Shown in pieces: positions 1-5,487 of a DNA stretch of 6,919 nucleotides (its first letter is position 1; each line of letters starts with the position of its first letter). The notes beneath the pieces were generated by a model. That model saw nothing but the letters and a program-made list of their open reading frames with translations. It searched no databases and had not been told where the DNA came from. The stretch is from NCBI GenBank assembly GCA_025354075.1, contig JANXNO010000212.1, forward strand, positions 1 through 6,919. Direction: 5' to 3'. The stretch is from Burkholderiales bacterium. Its GTDB lineage: Bacteria > Pseudomonadota > Gammaproteobacteria > Burkholderiales > Casimicrobiaceae. The position numbers were made by a program, and so were the translations under genes.

Positions 1-267
1 CTCGCTGCGACGCTGTCTGCGGTCGGTGGAATTCCGGTTGCAGGGCTCGCGTTGATTCTGGGCATTGACCGCTTTATGTCAGAGGCCCGTGCATTGACCA
101 ATCTTGTAGGCAATGGTGTGGCGACGCTGGTGGTGGCACGATGGGTGGGCGATTTGGACGAGGCGAAAATGAGTCGCCAGCTGGATCGCGGCCCAGGCTA
201 TGTGGATGACGAAGAGCCGGAAGCGGTGATTGACGCCGAAGTCAATCACATGGCGGTGGTGAAGTAA
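1..267 (+). CDS. dctA: C4-dicarboxylate:cation symporter, C-terminal fragment
   Basis: This is the last 88 codons of a DctA-type dicarboxylate/amino acid:cation symporter (DAACS family), an inner-membrane carrier that takes up succinate, fumarate and malate with cations. The gene is open from base 1 and ends at TAA 265-267; the 5' part lies outside the window. The reading frame begins [15 protein letters not shown] and continues through [21 protein letters not shown] (as two adjacent stretches), the highly conserved final transmembrane/re-entrant region of DctA, including the RALTNLVGN substrate- and cation-site segment. After it comes a hydrophilic cytoplasmic tail rich in Asp/Glu (about 35 residues), which is variable in the family. 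The TTG at 52 is only an internal leucine codon. It faces the DUF6356-like gene convergently across a pair of REP-like hairpins. A related DAACS member such as GltP is less likely given the match to the DctA tail motif. Confidence 0.93.
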   Translation, partial: LAATLSAVGGIPVAGLALILGIDRFMSEARALTNLVGNGVATLVVARWVGDLDEAKMSRQLDRGPGYVDDEEPEAVIDAEVNHMAVVK

Positions 268-277
268 CGCGGTTGCC

Positions 278-302
278 GTAGGGTGGGCACGTTGTGCCCA
301 CC
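278..302 (+). repeat. REP-like hairpin, plus orientation
   Basis: A GTAG tetranucleotide at 278-281 is followed directly by a perfect 9-bp stem, GGTGGGCAC (282-290) and GTGCCCACC (294-302), with a 3-nt GTT loop. A GTAG or GGAG foot in front of an imperfect or perfect hairpin is the hallmark of REP sequences processed by IS200-like REP-associated transposases (RAYTs). The unit sits 10 bases past the dctA stop codon. It may also act as a 3'-end stabiliser or weak terminator, although no T-run follows it. Confidence 0.7.
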
Positions 303-342
303 AGCGGTCTGCAAGGAAAGCCATTGGCCAAGGCGACGCGAT

Positions 343-367
343 GGTGGGCAGAGGCTGCCCACCCTAC
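343..367 (-). repeat. REP-like hairpin, inverted orientation
   Basis: Read on the minus strand, this is GTAG (complement of 364-367) followed by a perfect 8-bp stem, GGTGGGCA (complement 356-363) and TGCCCACC (complement 343-350), with a 5-nt loop. Its first 12 bases are an exact inverted copy of those of the unit at 278-302 (GTAGGGTGGGCA versus TGCCCACCCTAC). The loop differs, as expected for separately evolved members of one repeat family. Together the two units form a 90-bp BIME-like pair in a convergent intergenic region, the usual location of such elements. Confidence 0.7.
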
Positions 368-424
368 AAAAATTCGACCTTCTCGGATAACGCAGATTCG
401 CAACGATCGCGCGAGTGTGTCGCC

Positions 425-694
425 TTAATCGTGACGCCGATCACGGTTACTCACCATTCGTGTGTGCAGCGCGGTGATCGCCTTGCTGCCCGTCTTCTCG
501 AAGGCGAACGGCAGCACCGCATGCACAAAGCACGCGCAGCTCGCCTTAAACAGCGCCCAGCCGAAACCACCCGCCGTCACGAAGTGCTCTGAATACGACT
601 CGCCGACCGACGCTGGATGCTCTGAGAAGGCGCGGTTGACGTTGCTGATGATGGAGTGGTTTTGCATGGTCTTGCATCGGATGTGTGTATGCAT
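425..694 (-). CDS. DUF6356-like small membrane-associated protein
   Basis: An 89-residue protein of unknown function. The segment FSEHPASVGESYSEHF (about residues 23-38) followed by a Gly/Ala/Phe-rich hydrophobic stretch (about 40-64) and HAVLPFAFEKTGS (58-70) matches my memory of the DUF6356 family: small proteins with an N-terminal EHPxSVGESYxEH signature and one hydrophobic helix. The C-terminus is basic. The frame is intact and ends at TAA (complement 425-427). The start is uncertain. ATG at 694 gives 89 aa and ATG at 667 gives 80 aa, and neither has a convincing Shine-Dalgarno; the first 20 residues do not look conserved. A TATGAT hexamer (complement 697-702) lies so close to 694 that, if it were the -10 box, the 667 start would be favoured. 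The gene is divergent from the Lrp/AsnC regulator and could be its target; that is inference. The opposite-strand frames here are shadows. Confidence 0.75.
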   Translation of the reverse strand: MHTHIRCKTMQNHSIISNVNRAFSEHPASVGESYSEHFVTAGGFGWALFKASCACFVHAVLPFAFEKTGSKAITALHTRMVSNRDRRHD

Positions 695-695
695 A
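663..695. promoter_or_regulatory. Three TGCAT motifs at the DUF6356-like 5' end, possible operator
   Basis: TGCAT occurs at 663-667, 674-678 and 690-694. The first two are 11 bases apart, about one helical turn, and the third lies inside the 8-bp palindrome TATGCATA (688-695), which covers the start codon at 694. Short, helically phased, partly palindromic sites are compatible with Lrp/AsnC-family binding, and a gene of that family starts about 100 bases away. The motif is short and there is no second copy of the array to compare, so the operator reading is speculative. Confidence 0.25.
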
Positions 696-737
696 AATCA
701 TAGAAGTCGCGGCGTAGCAGTGGTTTGCCAAATTCAC

Positions 738-789
738 TTGCGGGGCATCATTCAGAGGAAATAAAATCTACGTAAATAGTTATTTGGAG
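738..789 (+). promoter_or_regulatory. Candidate promoter and RBS of the Lrp/AsnC gene
   Basis: A TTGCGG -35-like hexamer (738-743), an 18-base spacer and a TAAAAT -10-like hexamer (762-767, 5 of 6 consensus matches) lie in an AT-rich stretch that contrasts with the GC-rich surroundings. Transcription would start near 774. GGAG at 786-789 is placed 7 bases before the TTG start codon and decides that start. The -35 match is poor, so the promoter call is tentative; the RBS is firmer. Confidence 0.4.
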
Positions 790-796
790 AAATAAA

Positions 797-1258
797 TTGC
801 TAGATACTGTTGATCGAAAGATTCTTGAACTCCTTCAGGTAGATGTGACGCTTCCGCTTGCCGCGCTGGCAGAGCACGTCAATCTGACGCAAACGCCCTG
901 CTGGCGGCGGGTGCAACGGCTAGAGACGGAGGGCTACATCACGCGTCGCGTCGCGCTGTGCGACCCAGTGAAACTGAATGTCGGCGTCACCGTGTTCGTC
1001 TCGATCAAAACGCGGCAACACAACGCCAAGTGGTTTGACCAGTTTGCAGCGTCGGTCAGCGCGATTCCTGAGGTCGTCGAGTTCTACCGCATGAGCGGCG
1101 ACATTGATTACCTGCTGCGCGTGGTCGTGGCGGATATCGCAGGCTATGACCTGGTTTACAAAAAACTCATCCGCTCGGCTGAATTGTTCGACGTCAGCTC
1201 GTCTTTTGCGATGGAGCAGATCAAATACACCACCGCGCTGCCAGTGTCAGGTGCGTGA
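797..1258 (+). CDS. Lrp/AsnC family transcriptional regulator
   Basis: A 153-residue leucine-responsive/asparagine-type regulator, close to the usual 150-165 aa. Residues 2-50 form the winged helix-turn-helix: LDTVDRKILELLQVD, then LAALAEHVNLTQTPCWRRVQ, with CWRR (35-38) and QRLETEGYI (40-48) being the family's recognition helix and wing entry. Residues about 60-150 are the RAM ligand-binding/oligomerisation domain, with VTVFVSIKT, VVEFYRMSGDIDYLLRVVV and the C-terminal SSSFAMEQIKYTTALP strand. The start is TTG, chosen because GGAG lies 7 bases upstream and the protein then begins at the conserved LDxxDRKIL motif. It stands alone on the plus strand, divergent from the DUF6356-like gene. Family members bind as octamers or dimers and often regulate the adjacent gene and themselves. 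The effector (probably an amino acid) cannot be told from sequence. No gene symbol is assigned because the family has many paralogues. Confidence 0.93.
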   Translation: MLDTVDRKILELLQVDVTLPLAALAEHVNLTQTPCWRRVQRLETEGYITRRVALCDPVKLNVGVTVFVSIKTRQHNAKWFDQFAASVSAIPEVVEFYRMSGDIDYLLRVVVADIAGYDLVYKKLIRSAELFDVSSSFAMEQIKYTTALPVSGA

Positions 1259-1259
1259 A

Positions 1260-1318
1260 ACTTTGGCGGTAGCTTTTGGCTTAAAGAGCCGCGCAACAAG
1301 GGCGTAGCCCGCTAAAGT
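1260..1318 (+). other. Possible three-way-junction RNA or DNA structure after the regulator
   Basis: An outer stem pairs ACTTTGGCGG (1260-1269) with CCGCTAAAGT (1309-1318), ten pairs with one G-T wobble. It encloses two small hairpins: GGCT/AGCC (1278-1281 with 1287-1290, loop TAAAG) and GGGC/GCCC (1300-1303 with 1307-1310, loop GTA). The second hairpin competes with the last two outer pairs, leaving an 8-bp outer stem in the branched fold. The element starts two bases after the regulator's TGA. It could be a 3'-UTR structure, a small palindromic mobile repeat or a small RNA. No family is recognised. Confidence 0.35.
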
Positions 1319-1324
1319 GGTTCC

Positions 1325-1339
1325 AGTCGATAAACGACT
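1325..1339. other. Small hairpin AGTCG-ATAAA-CGACT
   Basis: A perfect 5-bp stem (1325-1329 with 1335-1339) with a 5-nt loop in the convergent intergenic region. An alternative stem TCCAG/CTGGA (1322-1326 with 1345-1349) overlaps it. No T-run follows, so it is at most a weak transcript end or RNA structure. Confidence 0.3.
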
Positions 1340-1353
1340 CTTTGCTGGACTAA

Positions 1354-1373
1354 GCCCATATTTAATGGGTGTT
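1354..1373. terminator. Weak hairpin between convergent genes, possible terminator
   Basis: CCCAT (1355-1359) and ATGGG (1365-1369) form a 5-bp stem with an ATTTA loop, extended by a G-T wobble at 1354/1370 and followed on the plus strand by GTTT. It lies between the ends of the Lrp/AsnC gene and the NatB-like permease gene and could act on either strand. The stem is short and the T-run poor. Confidence 0.3.
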
Positions 1374-1377
1374 TACA

Positions 1378-1400
1378 ACAAAAGCTGTTATCTACCAGCT
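1378..1400 (-). terminator. Possible terminator at the end of the hydrolase-ABC operon
   Basis: On the minus strand, AGCTG (complement 1396-1400) and CAGCT (complement 1383-1387) form a 5-bp stem with an 8-nt loop containing the permease's TAA stop, followed by TTTGTTG. This arrangement fits a weak intrinsic terminator ending the operon, but the stem is short. Confidence 0.3.
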
Positions 1401-2572
1401 AGCATTTTTTCATCACCCAGGCGCTGGGTGAAGACATACAGCGCAATCCCGCAAATCAGCGCGGGCACCGCCCACATTGCCAGCCAGTCGAGCCGCAAAA
1501 TCGTCTCGGCGCGCAGCACTTTTGACAGCACGGCGTACTGCCCGTTGACCGGCACCCAGGTGTCCCACCACGGTGCTTTGGTTTGCCGGAAGATGCTGAT
1601 CAGTGGCAACAGGCCGACCATCGACACGCCCACCGACAGTGAGCTTTGCGCCTCTTTTGCGGTCTTGCCGGCGGCACCGAACGCCAGCAGAACGGCGGGC
1701 ACCATGAAGGCGAACGGCACCAGCACCGCCATGAATCCGGCGAACTCGCGCACCCCGAAATTGAACGGCAAACCGAGCTTGCCCAGTGGCACTACTTGCA
1801 ACGCGATCAGAAAGCCCACCAGCGAGGCCGTGACCGCAAGGAGGTTGATCATCGACACGGCGAGCCACTTGCCAATCGCGAGCTCCGACACGGCCACGGG
1901 CGTGGTCAGCAGCGGTTCCAGCGTCTGCCGCTCGCGCTCGCCAGCCGTTACGTCCAGCGCGGCGGCAATAGCCCCCATGAGCCCGGCAAACAGCGCATAA
2001 AAGCTCATCACCTGCAACAGTCGCGCGCTGCGTTGCTCCGCGGTGGCCAGATCAAGTTCTTCGACCTGTAATGGCCGCGCCACGGCGGGCGCGATGCCGC
2101 GCAAAATCATGCGCTCGTTGCCAATCATTTCGGCATAGATACGCAGCTCGCGCGAAAGGCGACCCGCGATCGGTGCCGAGCCGTCGCGGCTGGACAAGGT
2201 GACCAGCGTGATCTTGGCCGAACGACCATTGCCGAGCGATTCTGCGTAGCCCGGATCGACCACCAGCACCGCATCCAGATCGCCGCTTTTTACCCGTGCT
2301 TCATAGTCCGCAGGATCGGCGTCAATCTTCACGCCACGGCGTTCGAGAAAGCGCACGAAGTCCGGTGCAAACTGCGCGTTTACAATCGGCGCGGTCACTT
2401 TTTCAATGCGGTCACTGACCGTTTTGCCGACAAAATACAGCAGGCCGACCACGAGCGGACCGGAGATCACCACCGTAAACAGCGCCCAGAAAATACTCTT
2501 GCGATCACGCAACAGATCAAGCAGTTCTTTACGTGCGACCAGCAACAATCGGGACAACGAAAACGCGCTCAT
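1388..2572 (-). CDS. NatB-like ABC-2 type exporter permease
   Basis: A 394-residue inner-membrane permease of the ABC-2/NatB type (COG1668-like), the membrane half of an efflux ABC transporter with the ATPase encoded just upstream. The topology is typical: a cytoplasmic N-terminus with VARKELLDLLRDRKS (residues 12-26), TM1 about 27-48, a large extracytoplasmic domain about 50-185, then five more helices about 186-206, 236-260, 279-300, 311-328 and 363-382. Between TM2 and TM3 sits GERERQTLEPLLTTPV (211-226), the conserved cytoplasmic coupling segment, and KEAQS (306-310) is the second family motif. Length agrees with the family (about 390-410 aa). The ATG at 2572 overlaps the ATPase stop codon in an ATGA, so translation is coupled. 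NatB proteins include Na+ extruders, but most relatives have unknown substrates, so sodium export should not be assumed. Confidence 0.88.
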   Translation of the reverse strand: MSAFSLSRLLLVARKELLDLLRDRKSIFWALFTVVISGPLVVGLLYFVGKTVSDRIEKVTAPIVNAQFAPDFVRFLERRGVKIDADPADYEARVKSGDLDAVLVVDPGYAESLGNGRSAKITLVTLSSRDGSAPIAGRLSRELRIYAEMIGNERMILRGIAPAVARPLQVEELDLATAEQRSARLLQVMSFYALFAGLMGAIAAALDVTAGERERQTLEPLLTTPVAVSELAIGKWLAVSMINLLAVTASLVGFLIALQVVPLGKLGLPFNFGVREFAGFMAVLVPFAFMVPAVLLAFGAAGKTAKEAQSSLSVGVSMVGLLPLISIFRQTKAPWWDTWVPVNGQYAVLSKVLRAETILRLDWLAMWAVPALICGIALYVFTQRLGDEKMLAGR

Positions 2573-3348
2573 GCGAACAGCCCTTCTTCGCTGCCGATCA
2601 ACTTGACGAAGGCGTCTTCCAGGCTATCGAGGCCTGTGGCCGTCAACACTTCGTGTGGCGTGCCCGAGAACACGGCGTGCCCTTTGTTGATGATGACCAC
2701 CCGATCGCAGAGTGCGGCAACCTCCTGCATGATGTGACTCGAAAACAGCACGCATTTGCCTTGCGCGCGAAGGCCTCGGATCAGCTCGCGCATGCTGCGG
2801 GTGGACATGATGTCGAGGCCGTTGGTCGGCTCGTCGAGCAGCACCGTTTGTGGGTTGTGGACGAGCGCCCGCGCGATGGCGACCTTCATGCGCTCACCCT
2901 GCGAAAACCCCTGCGTCGGACGGTCAGACAGTTCATGTAGCCCCAGCTCGTCGATCAGCACGTCAGCGCGGCGTTTGGCTTCAACGTCGCTCATGCCCTG
3001 CAGCCGCCCAAAATAGGTGATATTTTCGCGCGCTGTGAGTCGCCAGTAGAGGCCCTTGGCGTCGCCCAGCACACCTAAACGTTGGCGCACTTGGTCACGT
3101 TCGCGGACTAGATCAGCGCCATCAATCTGCGCATGACCGGCGTCCGGCGTGAGCAGCGTGGATAGCATGCGCAAGGTCGTGGTTTTTCCTGCGCCGTTGG
3201 GGCCGAGCAGGCCCGTCACCTCGCCGTCAAGCGCGGTGAAACTGACATTGTCGACGGCGGTCACCGTCCGCGTATTTGCCTTCATCGCAAACAGCGAACC
3301 GCGCTCACGCACGGTGAAGTGTTTGCTCAGGCCTTGCACGTCAATCAT
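2569..3348 (-). CDS. NatA-like ABC transporter ATP-binding protein
   Basis: A 259-residue cytoplasmic ATPase that powers the NatB-like permease encoded next. Visible motifs in order: Walker A GPNGAGKT (49-56), the segment LGDAKGLYWRLTAREN (94-109) where the Q-loop lies, ABC signature FSQGERMK (148-155), Walker B TVLLDEP with D172 and E173, D-loop NGLD (176-179) and the switch histidine in SSH (203-205). The usual Q-loop glutamine seems replaced by the acidic GD seen in NatA-type ATPases. The start is ATG at 3348, not an upstream codon at 3411: GGAGG (complement 3356-3360) lies 7 bases before it, and the protein then begins MIDVQGLSKHF as in relatives. The start overlaps the hydrolase stop as ATGA, and its own stop overlaps the permease start the same way, so all three genes are translationally coupled. 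Confidence 0.92.
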   Translation of the reverse strand: MIDVQGLSKHFTVRERGSLFAMKANTRTVTAVDNVSFTALDGEVTGLLGPNGAGKTTTLRMLSTLLTPDAGHAQIDGADLVRERDQVRQRLGVLGDAKGLYWRLTARENITYFGRLQGMSDVEAKRRADVLIDELGLHELSDRPTQGFSQGERMKVAIARALVHNPQTVLLDEPTNGLDIMSTRSMRELIRGLRAQGKCVLFSSHIMQEVAALCDRVVIINKGHAVFSGTPHEVLTATGLDSLEDAFVKLIGSEEGLFA

Positions 3349-4817
3349 GGCTTTGCCTCCAGTGGCGAGGCATAAAACAAAGGTTGTGGCCAGGTCAGTT
3401 CGGCCTCGCACGCGTCGGCCGTCGCGGGTACTGTGCCAGCATCAGTAAATTTGCTGATGATGCGGCGCACGCAGGGGTGTGGCGACACAATATGGCCCAT
3501 GCCCGCAACTACGATGTGCTTGTGCTGGCTCAGTGTTTTTGCGGCTAAATTGGCTTGCGACGGTGGAGTGACGGGATCGTGATTGCCCGAAAGTAGTAAG
3601 GTCGGAATGTCGCTCACGGTCGGCTCAAAAAATTCGGGAGCTACCTTGCCATGTGGAAAATCCTTGCACGCCGAATAGAAAAGCTGCGTGATCGCGTCAA
3701 AGCGCGGATTGGCCACCGGCGTGCGTCCCAGCATGTCCTCAGCGCACAGCACCGCCAGGCGCAGCGCACCGGCAACATCCTCGTTCGAGATTGACGTCGC
3801 TGTGGCGGTCGCCGCGAGTGGTGCGAAGTTGCCGGCGGCGGCAAGCGCAATCAGCGCCGGCACCATGCGCGTCGCCTCCGGCTGGTAGAGCAGCGGCCAA
3901 AGCAAGCTCACCAGGGTGCGATCAGTGACCGTGGCGTCAATAGGCACCCCGGTTCCGGGGTGCGGAATTTGCGCGCGTACCGGTGCCGCTTTGAGCTTCG
4001 CCAGTAGCGTGTCAAACGTGGCCAGCGTGTTTGGGTACGACTTGTTGCAACCCACTGACGCCCCGCATGCCGCGAGGACGCTACGCAGCTCCGCTTCGGA
4101 CGTTTGCAGCGCATCATCCGGCAAATGCAGCGTGGTGGGCGCGACCCCGTCGAGCACGGCCGTACGGATGCTGTCTGGAAAGCGCTTCATGTAGCGCAGC
4201 GCCACGCGAGAGCCGTAGCTGCCGCCCCACACGTTGAGTTTCTTCTGCCCGAGTGCCTTGCGCACGGCCTCCACGTCGTCGATGTAATCATCGGTGCGAT
4301 GCAGCGCTGGATTGCCTTTCAATGTGGCCAGGCAGCGCAGCCGGTCGCGCTCCATTTCGGCGTCGGTTGCGGTGAGCGTTTGCACCAGCGAATCGATGGT
4401 TGTGTCGGCATCGGTTGCACAGGTCAGCGTTTTGCTCTTGCCGGTGCCACGCTGATCCACCAGCACAATGTCGCGGTGTTTACGCAGTTCACCCAGCACG
4501 CTGACGATGCGACCGATGTCGCTGGCTGCCTGTCCGGGGCCGCCGGCAAAAAAGTACACCGGGTCGGGTTCCGCCCGCCGCGCCAGTGACGGCAAGACGG
4601 CCACGTGGATGTTGAGCGTCTTGCCGTTTTGCGCGTTTGCGTGATCCTCCGGCACCGCCACCATGGCGCAGCGTACGACTGAGTCGACGTCTTTCAACCG
4701 GCAGTCAGCCAGAGCGATTGTGCTGTGGGTGACAGATTTGGGTTCGCCGCAGGCAACCAGCAGCACGGTTAACGTCAGCGTCGCTAATTGCTGCGCGAGA
4801 AGGGTAATTGATCGCAT
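3345..4817 (-). CDS. Lipoprotein alpha/beta hydrolase, TAP-like (S33 peptidase type)
   Basis: A 490-residue exported alpha/beta hydrolase resembling tripeptidyl/prolyl aminopeptidases of the S33/TAP group. Residues 1-23 form a lipoprotein signal: a hydrophobic core followed by the lipobox LVAC with Cys23. The catalytic machinery is complete: oxyanion-region AGGPG (91-95; HGGPG in many relatives), DQRGTGKS (121-128), nucleophile elbow GGSYG with Ser200, acid Asp414 in SGNHDPVTPP, and His442 in GMGHIVSPHPC. The C-terminal part (about 375-475) matches the TAP-like C-terminal domain. Several cysteines suggest disulphides in the periplasm. The start is the ATG at 4817 because it puts the signal peptide at the N-terminus; a TTG at 4886 would add 23 Arg-rich residues. 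No clear Shine-Dalgarno is visible at either. It is the first gene of the coupled hydrolase-ATPase-permease operon. It probably acts on short peptides or esters in the envelope, but the substrate is unknown. Confidence 0.88.
   Translation of the reverse strand: MRSITLLAQQLATLTLTVLLVACGEPKSVTHSTIALADCRLKDVDSVVRCAMVAVPEDHANAQNGKTLNIHVAVLPSLARRAEPDPVYFFAGGPGQAASDIGRIVSVLGELRKHRDIVLVDQRGTGKSKTLTCATDADTTIDSLVQTLTATDAEMERDRLRCLATLKGNPALHRTDDYIDDVEAVRKALGQKKLNVWGGSYGSRVALRYMKRFPDSIRTAVLDGVAPTTLHLPDDALQTSEAELRSVLAACGASVGCNKSYPNTLATFDTLLAKLKAAPVRAQIPHPGTGVPIDATVTDRTLVSLLWPLLYQPEATRMVPALIALAAAGNFAPLAATATATSISNEDVAGALRLAVLCAEDMLGRTPVANPRFDAITQLFYSACKDFPHGKVAPEFFEPTVSDIPTLLLSGNHDPVTPPSQANLAAKTLSQHKHIVVAGMGHIVSPHPCVRRIISKFTDAGTVPATADACEAELTWPQPLFYASPLEAKP
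3356..3360 (-). promoter_or_regulatory. Shine-Dalgarno deciding the ATPase start
   Basis: GGAGG on the minus strand, 7 bases upstream of the ATG at 3348 and inside the 3' end of the hydrolase gene. It fixes the shorter ATPase start and removes a 21-residue extension whose residues are encoded by the hydrolase's coding sequence in another frame. Confidence 0.75.
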
Positions 4818-4845
4818 ATGGCAAGCGTAGCAGTGGACTCGGCGC

Positions 4846-4866
4846 GCGGGCAGCGTGCGGGCAGCG
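4846..4866. repeat. Short tandem repeat, 11-bp unit
   Basis: GCGGGCAGCG occurs at 4846-4855 and 4857-4866, separated by one T, in the 108-base gap between the conserved two-domain gene and the hydrolase gene. No convincing -10/-35 pair is visible in this gap, so whether the hydrolase operon has its own promoter here or is read through from 5438 is open. Confidence 0.4.
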
Positions 4867-4925
4867 CGTGCGACGAATCGCGGCAATTCAGGCCCGAGCG
4901 GTAAGGGATCGACGCGTCTGGTTCG

Positions 4926-5438
4926 CTAGCGGGTGCCCTCAGCCGCGCCGCGCACCGCCTCCAGAAAGCGCTGACCTGACGCCGCGCCCATCTGCCGGTC
5001 CAGCACCTGACGCACTTCGTTGACGGCAGCGCGCATTTCGTTGGCGTCCTTACAGCGCTCGATCTTCAGCGAAAGCTCAGCGGCACCCGGGCCGAGAATT
5101 TCGTGCAGTTTGCTGATAGCTGTACGGCGCACAGCGAGCAATTGCGCGGCGGTGGGCTCCAGCAGACCGTCTGCGGTTACGGCAACGGCACCGACTGCGG
5201 TGCCGACCGCAGGAGGCGGAGCGATGGCCATTCCGGTGGTGACGAGTCCCTGAACTTCGAGCTCTGCGATCAGGTGTTCAACTTCCGAACCGCGAACGAA
5301 TGCTGCCAACTTTGCGATGGTGGCAACGCCGTCCATCAAAATCAAGAGCCGTCGCAGCTCGGCGCGCAAGCCCAGCGCTCTGAGCTGCACTTCGGCAACA
5401 CCCGCATCGGTTTTTCGGTAAATGGTGTTCGGATTCAT
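4926..5438 (-). CDS. Conserved two-domain protein of unknown function
   Basis: A 170-residue protein, probably cytoplasmic: no signal peptide or membrane helix. Residues 1-70 (MNPNTIYRKTDAGVAEVQ, then RAELRRLLILMDGVATIAKLAAF and HLIAELEVQGLV) look like a small helical, winged-helix-like module that I have seen at the N-terminus of uncharacterised betaproteobacterial proteins, some fused to signalling domains. An Ala/Pro/Val-rich linker spans about 71-92. Residues 97-165 form a mostly helical domain (RRTAISKLHEILGPGAAELSLKIERC, then NEMRAAVNEVRQVLDRQMG, in separate stretches). The start is ATG 5438, supported by GGAG (complement 5448-5451) 9 bases upstream; a GTG at 5465 has no ribosome-binding site. 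It lies 108 bases upstream of the hydrolase operon on the same strand and divergent from clpB. No catalytic motif is visible. A regulatory or scaffold role is possible but unproven. Confidence 0.75.
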   Translation of the reverse strand: MNPNTIYRKTDAGVAEVQLRALGLRAELRRLLILMDGVATIAKLAAFVRGSEVEHLIAELEVQGLVTTGMAIAPPPAVGTAVGAVAVTADGLLEPTAAQLLAVRRTAISKLHEILGPGAAELSLKIERCKDANEMRAAVNEVRQVLDRQMGAASGQRFLEAVRGAAEGTR

Positions 5439-5469
5439 TGTGACGGGCTCCAGCGTCGTATTCACAACA

Positions 5470-5487
5470 ACTCAGCGTTCTCTGAGT
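5470..5487. promoter_or_regulatory. Inverted repeat ACTCAG-N6-CTGAGT upstream of the two-domain gene
   Basis: A perfect 6-bp inverted repeat (5470-5475 and 5482-5487) with a 6-base centre, 32-49 bases before the ATG at 5438. Its symmetry and position suit either an operator or a 5'-leader hairpin. A matching -10/-35 pair on the minus strand was not convincing. Confidence 0.3.

Noticed and set aside
278..367. CRISPR array or attachment site
   Set aside because: There are only two units, in inverted rather than direct orientation, with hairpin-forming cores and a GTAG foot, and no cas genes or integrase nearby; the REP/BIME reading fits better.
430..445. CGTGA/TCACG dyad at the 3' end of the DUF6356-like gene
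   Set aside because: It is a 5-bp stem inside coding sequence without a T-run, so it cannot be called a terminator.
462..764. 100-codon open frame on the plus strand
   Set aside because: It overlaps the DUF6356-like gene on the opposite strand and runs into the regulator's promoter region; there is no family resemblance, whereas the minus-strand protein carries a recognisable signature.
1317..2000. 227-codon open frame on the plus strand
   Set aside because: It lies opposite the NatB-like permease gene, has a Ser/Thr/Pro/Arg-rich low-complexity composition typical of a shadow frame in GC-rich DNA, and has no ribosome-binding site or recognisable motif.
3349..3411. N-terminal extension of the ABC ATPase
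   Set aside because: The residues are encoded within the hydrolase's 3' end, and GGAGG sits 7 bases before the ATG at 3348, where the protein begins as in its relatives.
4104..4589. 161-codon open frame on the plus strand
   Set aside because: It is antisense to the catalytic core of the hydrolase gene, whose motifs are all intact; the frame is a His/Ala/Gln-rich shadow.
4818..4886. 23-residue N-terminal extension of the hydrolase from a TTG codon
   Set aside because: It would place an Arg-rich segment before a clear lipoprotein signal peptide, which would no longer be at the N-terminus.
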